Of a DNA stretch of 64,000 bases, positions 59,409 through 64,000 are shown piece after piece. The notes under the pieces were generated by a model. The model was not told the DNA's origin. It ran no database searches and worked only from the letters and a program-made list of their open reading frames with translations. The position numbers were made by a program, and so were the translations under genes. Location: NCBI GenBank assembly GCA_947579665.1, contig OX388348.1, positions 6,138,001 to 6,202,000 of the forward strand, in the 5' to 3' direction. Source of the stretch: Sympetrum striolatum. Its lineage: Eukaryota; Arthropoda; Insecta; Odonata; Libellulidae. Position 1 is the first letter of the stretch. Each line of letters begins with the position of its first letter.

Positions 59409-62400
59409 CATATGACCCTCTGCGTTATATAGTACGTAAATAGAAATACCCAAAATATGTTAATCTACCTTACGAGTTTTTCCTCTTATCTATCCATCGC
59501 GGCTTAGATAATGTTTCATAAATGCAACTGAAAACATCAATTTAGTCCACCAAAACTAATTTCATTTTTTTTACTGTAGAGTAAATTTACTTATTAACCC
59601 TTTGTCTTTCACGGGGGGTAACTCAGTTACGTCAGCGATAGTTTTCTGTGTAATTTAGGATTAAAGTTTTTAAAAATCTTTGTATGTGTTCTTCACGATC
59701 TAATTATTTTATTCTTTGCAAATTTTTCATCAATCACACAATTTTGGTTTGATTTTATTGTTCTTCTTTCTTCTGTGTACATATATTTTGCAGTTTTTTC
59801 CTTCAGTTAGTTTGACAATGGTATATTGCGTGCAACAAACTAATCGTTGGCCATATCGTTTGTTTATGGAGTAATAGAAATTTGATAATAGTAATAGATA
59901 TAGCAGCTCTAGAGTCCTACATTATATGGATAAAACGAAATACATATAACGAAAATACAGATACAAAAGTTTATAAAAATATTTACTTGAGTTGTGGGTA
60001 TACCAATTGGTTATACCATATGTAGTGCGGAGAACAAACAACCCTTTGGCCACACGTTGATATTCTACTTGCAATGGAGAGGGGTTGATGTAAATAGCTG
60101 AAACCGCCGGTAAAACCGCTTCAGAGAATCACTGGAAAATGAAATGGACTCTGCAAAAAAGGTAGAAAAACAAGAAATATTTTCATGAGCACGACCAATC
60201 GAAGGGCTTCAAACGAAAAATTAAACGCAAATATTGATGAAACCATTCAAATGTGACTTTATGTAACTTTTCTAAATTAAGTAAGCATTTGAAAGGCTTG
60301 TGTTAAGTACCGCATTTTCCGTGTTTTCCGTTTATGTCGCATATGCCGATCCCTGCCGCATATGGCATATGTATATAATGTATAATTAGGTATATTTCTA
60401 TATGAAGTTTATGTTAATAAAAAATATAATGAGAAATTTTTGTTGCAATTTTTGTTACTCTGTCCAATTTCATTCAAATTATTTTTCATTGCTTTACTTC
60501 TCCTTGCCCTTTGATACTATTATCTTCGTTGAAATTCAGGATAAGCTCTCTCTCATTGCTCTAATTTAATCCCGAACTCTATGCCGTTCTATTCCAGCAA
60601 ACTTCCGTCTTAGTTTTTATTTTAAAACATTTGAACCGTTGACCTCGATTCATATCTAATTTCCCGTTTCCGCCGCTTCACAGGGATGGCGCCACTTGAT
60701 GCAGCCGCAAAATTCGCCGAGCAAGATTCCGAAGAAGATGAACTGAAAGGTAGAGGGGTTTCCGTTCGTAACATACGACGGTAAAAAGTACTACTCGCGA
60801 GGAAATTATTGAGTCCGAGAAATTAGGTTTCCTCTTGCATTTCCTCTGGATCTTATCATATTGATAATATCGCTCTTTATGCAAATTAAGTGACGAAAAG
60901 AAATATAGTTATCCATTTCGTATCAATTCTGTTCTATAAAACAAGGCGTGCTCTGGAAATTACCTGAATATCCTTTTTTCATTCTTCATTTATGGTCTTT
61001 AGTCCGTTCTTTTGCATTTCGGGAATTTTCTTTTCATCTCTTTTTCAGATCTTTTACTTCTTACTTTTATCCTTTTTACATTGCCTCATTCTCGGTCATT
61101 CTATCTACGCGTGAACTTCAATCAATTTCTCAAATCCCTGTCTCGACAACCTTAATCTATATTTCTCTTTATCTCTAAGTGCTTTCCCTCGATCATTTTA
61201 CTTTCATTTTGGCCGTTTCCATCTCTTGCATTTGTATCCAATGTACAGCTTTTAAACACCGCAAAGCCTAATATTATTTGTCTTACAGTCGATTAATATA
61301 TTCTTGGTTTTTTATTATGTTGAATATTTAACATTTTATGTGTTAATTTACTCATTATTATGGTGGATTTCTTGGTTATTATCTTTATTTTGTAGTGAAA
61401 CATTATATTGTATTCTTGGTTGTTCAAAGCATGTACATTTCATTAGTTGCTTCTTAATTGCTTAGTCTGCTAATATTTTTCGTCATTTGAAAATTATATA
61501 AGTCTCAGATTAGAATGGTTTTTTTACCAATGCATAAGATGACTCCAGTTATACTTTTAAAATTATCACCTTCGCGTCGGAGGTAATTGTGATAGCGTAA
61601 GAAAGAGGGCGTTTAATAGTTAAATATGAATTTGTCTCGAAACATTGTACTTGGATAATGGATATAATGGGAAATCATGATCAGCTACATGCCATCCCTT
61701 AATTATGGCATCGCATCTTTATATAAAATCGCCATCAAATAAAAATTTAAGAGTAGTATTATGACTAGAGAACTTGGTAAGATAATCTGATATATGATTC
61801 TATAAGTACCTTTTTTTTACAACAAATCAGTGTTGAATGTCTTCATCACCATCATTCGTACAAGATGAAATTATTTTTCATAAGGAATACGCTCTTTGGA
61901 AGGAACATAACAGTCAAAAGTCTAAACAATAGATATCCTTTATCTATATTATTTTATAAAAAGCCTAGTTCTGGAGTCTAGAGAATATTTTCCCGAATAT
62001 TTTGCCGGAACTGTACTTATTATCTAAATATTAATGTGGATCCTTAATAAAACCGTTTTCATTACAAGGGATTCGTTTCGTAGAAGAATATATAAGTGAT
62101 ATATCTCCAGGTTGAACAAGTCTCATATCCAATAATAATATTTAAAAATTCCAAGAAAAACTGTAACAAAAGTTTTGTAATTGATAACTTACGTTCCTGC
62201 AAATCAAATCAAATATATCAATTGAAAACATTTGCTGTCACTAACTTGTTACAGGATAGAAGAATATATATATATATATATATATTTCCTCAGTAGTTTT
62301 AATATTAGCGCAGCTATAGCCCGAAGCGTTAGTAATGCTTAATAAAGGCTTTCTTCTTCACTGGTCCCACGTTATGAAGCTGAATTCCATTGTTCTTCTC

Positions 62401-64000
62401 ATCCGTGGAATTTCTCATTATCCTTAGTAAAGAATGTAAAAATAAATCACCTCACTCCTCCTTCACAGATTTTGCGTGTAATCTCGAAGGATTCAAAGAT
62501 ATTGACGATATCTTTGGCTGATTCATAAAATGACAGATGGGAGACACCTCTATGGTTTCATCCTTATACGCATTGTCTTACATATTCATATTCAGGTAAC
62601 AAAGGTTTTATTCAAGAGATGGTACGAACTATTTCAACACCGGAACTTACTTTTATCACAGTGTTTTGCCGACCCGTAAAATATGCTGTTCCGTGGTTAT
62701 GTGAAACAGAATCCTTGACATTGAAATCCGAGAAAAATTAAGATCGAAAATATGCTCTTTCGAAAACATTTCATCGAAGCGGATTTCAGCTTAAAATGGC
62801 TGAAGAGAAAATACGTTCTTCCTTCTTTCTTAAAACCTCTTCTCGTCCCACATCCGCTAGAAAGACGCCTTTGTGTAAAAAGGAAACGAAAGAGCAATAA
62901 ATAGACATTCGCTGTTTGTTTTGATCGTGAATAAGTATGGCGGAGCGGAAGCACCCGATTGGCGGAGTGGTCAGCCGCGCATTCCAGGAATCCGTTCCTC
63001 TCTCTAAAAAAAAAAGAGCATCAACGGGCGTTGCGCAAACCGGGAAGAAGACAGTGAAACATCGGCGGAATGCAGATTGGGTAAGACGCGTAACGCAGAA
63101 CGTCTGACCTTTGCCCTCAACACCGCCCTCGTCTCGATTGTCGTTTGTCCTCCTCATCAAGTAAAGGGAAGACGATCATTCAATCTCTCGGAGATTTGGT
63201 CCCTTGACGATTAAATGCATCTGCCGTTATGAAAGATAATGGCTGAGTATAGTAGCTCAACTCGCCCACGATTTTGTATGGTTACAGAAGAGATTGAGTC
63301 AGTAAAAAATAAATGACAGTCAAAGAAAGGCGAGGGAAGGGGTGGATGTCAACTGAATGTAAGCTGTGTGAAAATGTTATCCTCCTTTGATTTATTTTCT
63401 TGCTTATTAACTTAACGCTATTATTTTCTTTTTGGCTGCTGATAATAGTAACCAAATTATATTGATCAATAACAGTTCCTGATTCTGTTTTATTTTATTT
63501 TTTTGCTCCTGAAAGATCTTCCTGTACTGATTAATAGTGTCTTTAAGAAGGGAAAATCGGGATTTTATGGACTTTTTCGAACAAATATTTTATCAAAATA
63601 TGATATAAATTCGTAACATCAATTTTAATTTAAGAATAAACTCCACCATTATTTTTTAAATATTCGAATTATTAAATTCAACGCCATATTTCATCCAATC
63701 ATGCAAACAGATTACCGATGAAGAAGGAGAGTTCATTTGAATATTCTTCTTTCAATTGTGCCTGTTTGAATGTTTTTCTATAGATCAGCTTCAGCGAGGA
63801 TCCGTGGTTTTTCGTATCGATTCCTCAAGAGTGAAGAACTGTGTGTTCCATGATTTGTGAGAAGACTAAAAGAACCACGAGTAAAACTACAAAGAATTAC
63901 GCCATGTTAGGTGATAAGCTTTTTTTATTAATGAATTAAAAATAAATGTATTACGTAAATATATTCCATCCAAACAAACACGCAGTACATTCTGTAAAAA
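59409..64000. other. Non-coding DNA to the end of the window
   Basis: AT-rich with GC-richer patches at about 60660-60800 and 62880-63260. Minus-strand frames at 63160-62786 and 62954-62697 overlap each other in different frames and have no recognisable domain. Near 60310-60370 a few CCG..TTTCCG and CATATG strings vaguely recall the sub-terminal repeats of the Tigger element but are too weak to call. Confidence 0.5.
62263..62286. repeat. (AT)n microsatellite
   Basis: About a dozen uninterrupted AT dinucleotides. Confidence 0.85.

Noticed and set aside
28754..60782. Shared string CGTAACATACGACG near 28754 and 60769
   Set aside because: A 14-base match between two places is expected by chance in a 64-kb window; flanks do not align.
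62786..63160. Minus-strand 124-codon frame
   Set aside because: Overlaps another minus-strand frame out of register; no domain; lies in a GC-richer patch where long frames are more likely by chance.
1..64000. CRISPR array, operons or prokaryotic/phage system
   Set aside because: No regularly spaced direct repeats, no compact gene arrays; all recognisable elements are eukaryotic transposons and an intron-containing gene.

Overview
This window looks like nuclear DNA of an arthropod, most likely an insect. It is AT-rich and gene-poor, with no long open frames and no bacterial-style operons. It carries degraded copies of transposon families typical of arthropod genomes: mariner, pogo/Tigger, an RTE-like LINE, BEL/Pao, Helitron-like ends and tRNA-derived SINE heads. 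The species cannot be named from the sequence.

Only one host gene piece is supportable. It is a minus-strand first coding exon at 25421-25487: ATG in a good start context, a 22-codon signal-peptide-like stretch with GC-rich third positions, then a phase-1 GTGAGT splice donor. It sits at the edge of a CpG-rich block (about 25420-25900) that is probably the promoter and 5' UTR. The rest of the gene should lie at lower coordinates. No second exon is recognisable there, so 1-25420 is probably largely its first intron.

The rest is intronic or intergenic sequence with mobile-element debris. 1-20 kb: a 227-bp foldback element with a hammerhead-like motif (6973-7199), a GC-rich patch with two unrecognised minus-strand frames (about 7835-8640), a repeat tail with an ATT microsatellite (11622-11717) and a LINE/SINE tail (19854-19902). 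20-21 kb: a 0.8-kb element with near-perfect 23-bp terminal inverted repeats. 29-34 kb: an internally deleted mariner (29567-30267), two inverted-repeat elements, an RTE-like 3' fragment and another LINE tail. 36-44 kb: a tRNA-like SINE head, a 172-bp palindrome, a Pao integrase relic, a LINE C-terminal relic, a second deleted mariner (42872-43435) and a Helitron-like copy. 46-54 kb: a short direct-repeat dimer, a second Helitron-like copy, a second copy of the 11.6-kb repeat tail, a tRNA-derived SINE and a 1.5-kb 5'-truncated RTE-like LINE. 58-59.4 kb: a TA-flanked pogo/Tigger element with a deleted transposase gene.

None of the transposases or reverse transcriptases is intact. Several GC-richer patches of 300-700 bp stand out from the AT-rich background without coding signal and could be regulatory DNA; only cross-species alignment could show that. 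No complete gene, functional tRNA, rRNA, CRISPR array or convincing new system was found. The most unusual structure is the hammerhead-like motif shared by two foldback elements.
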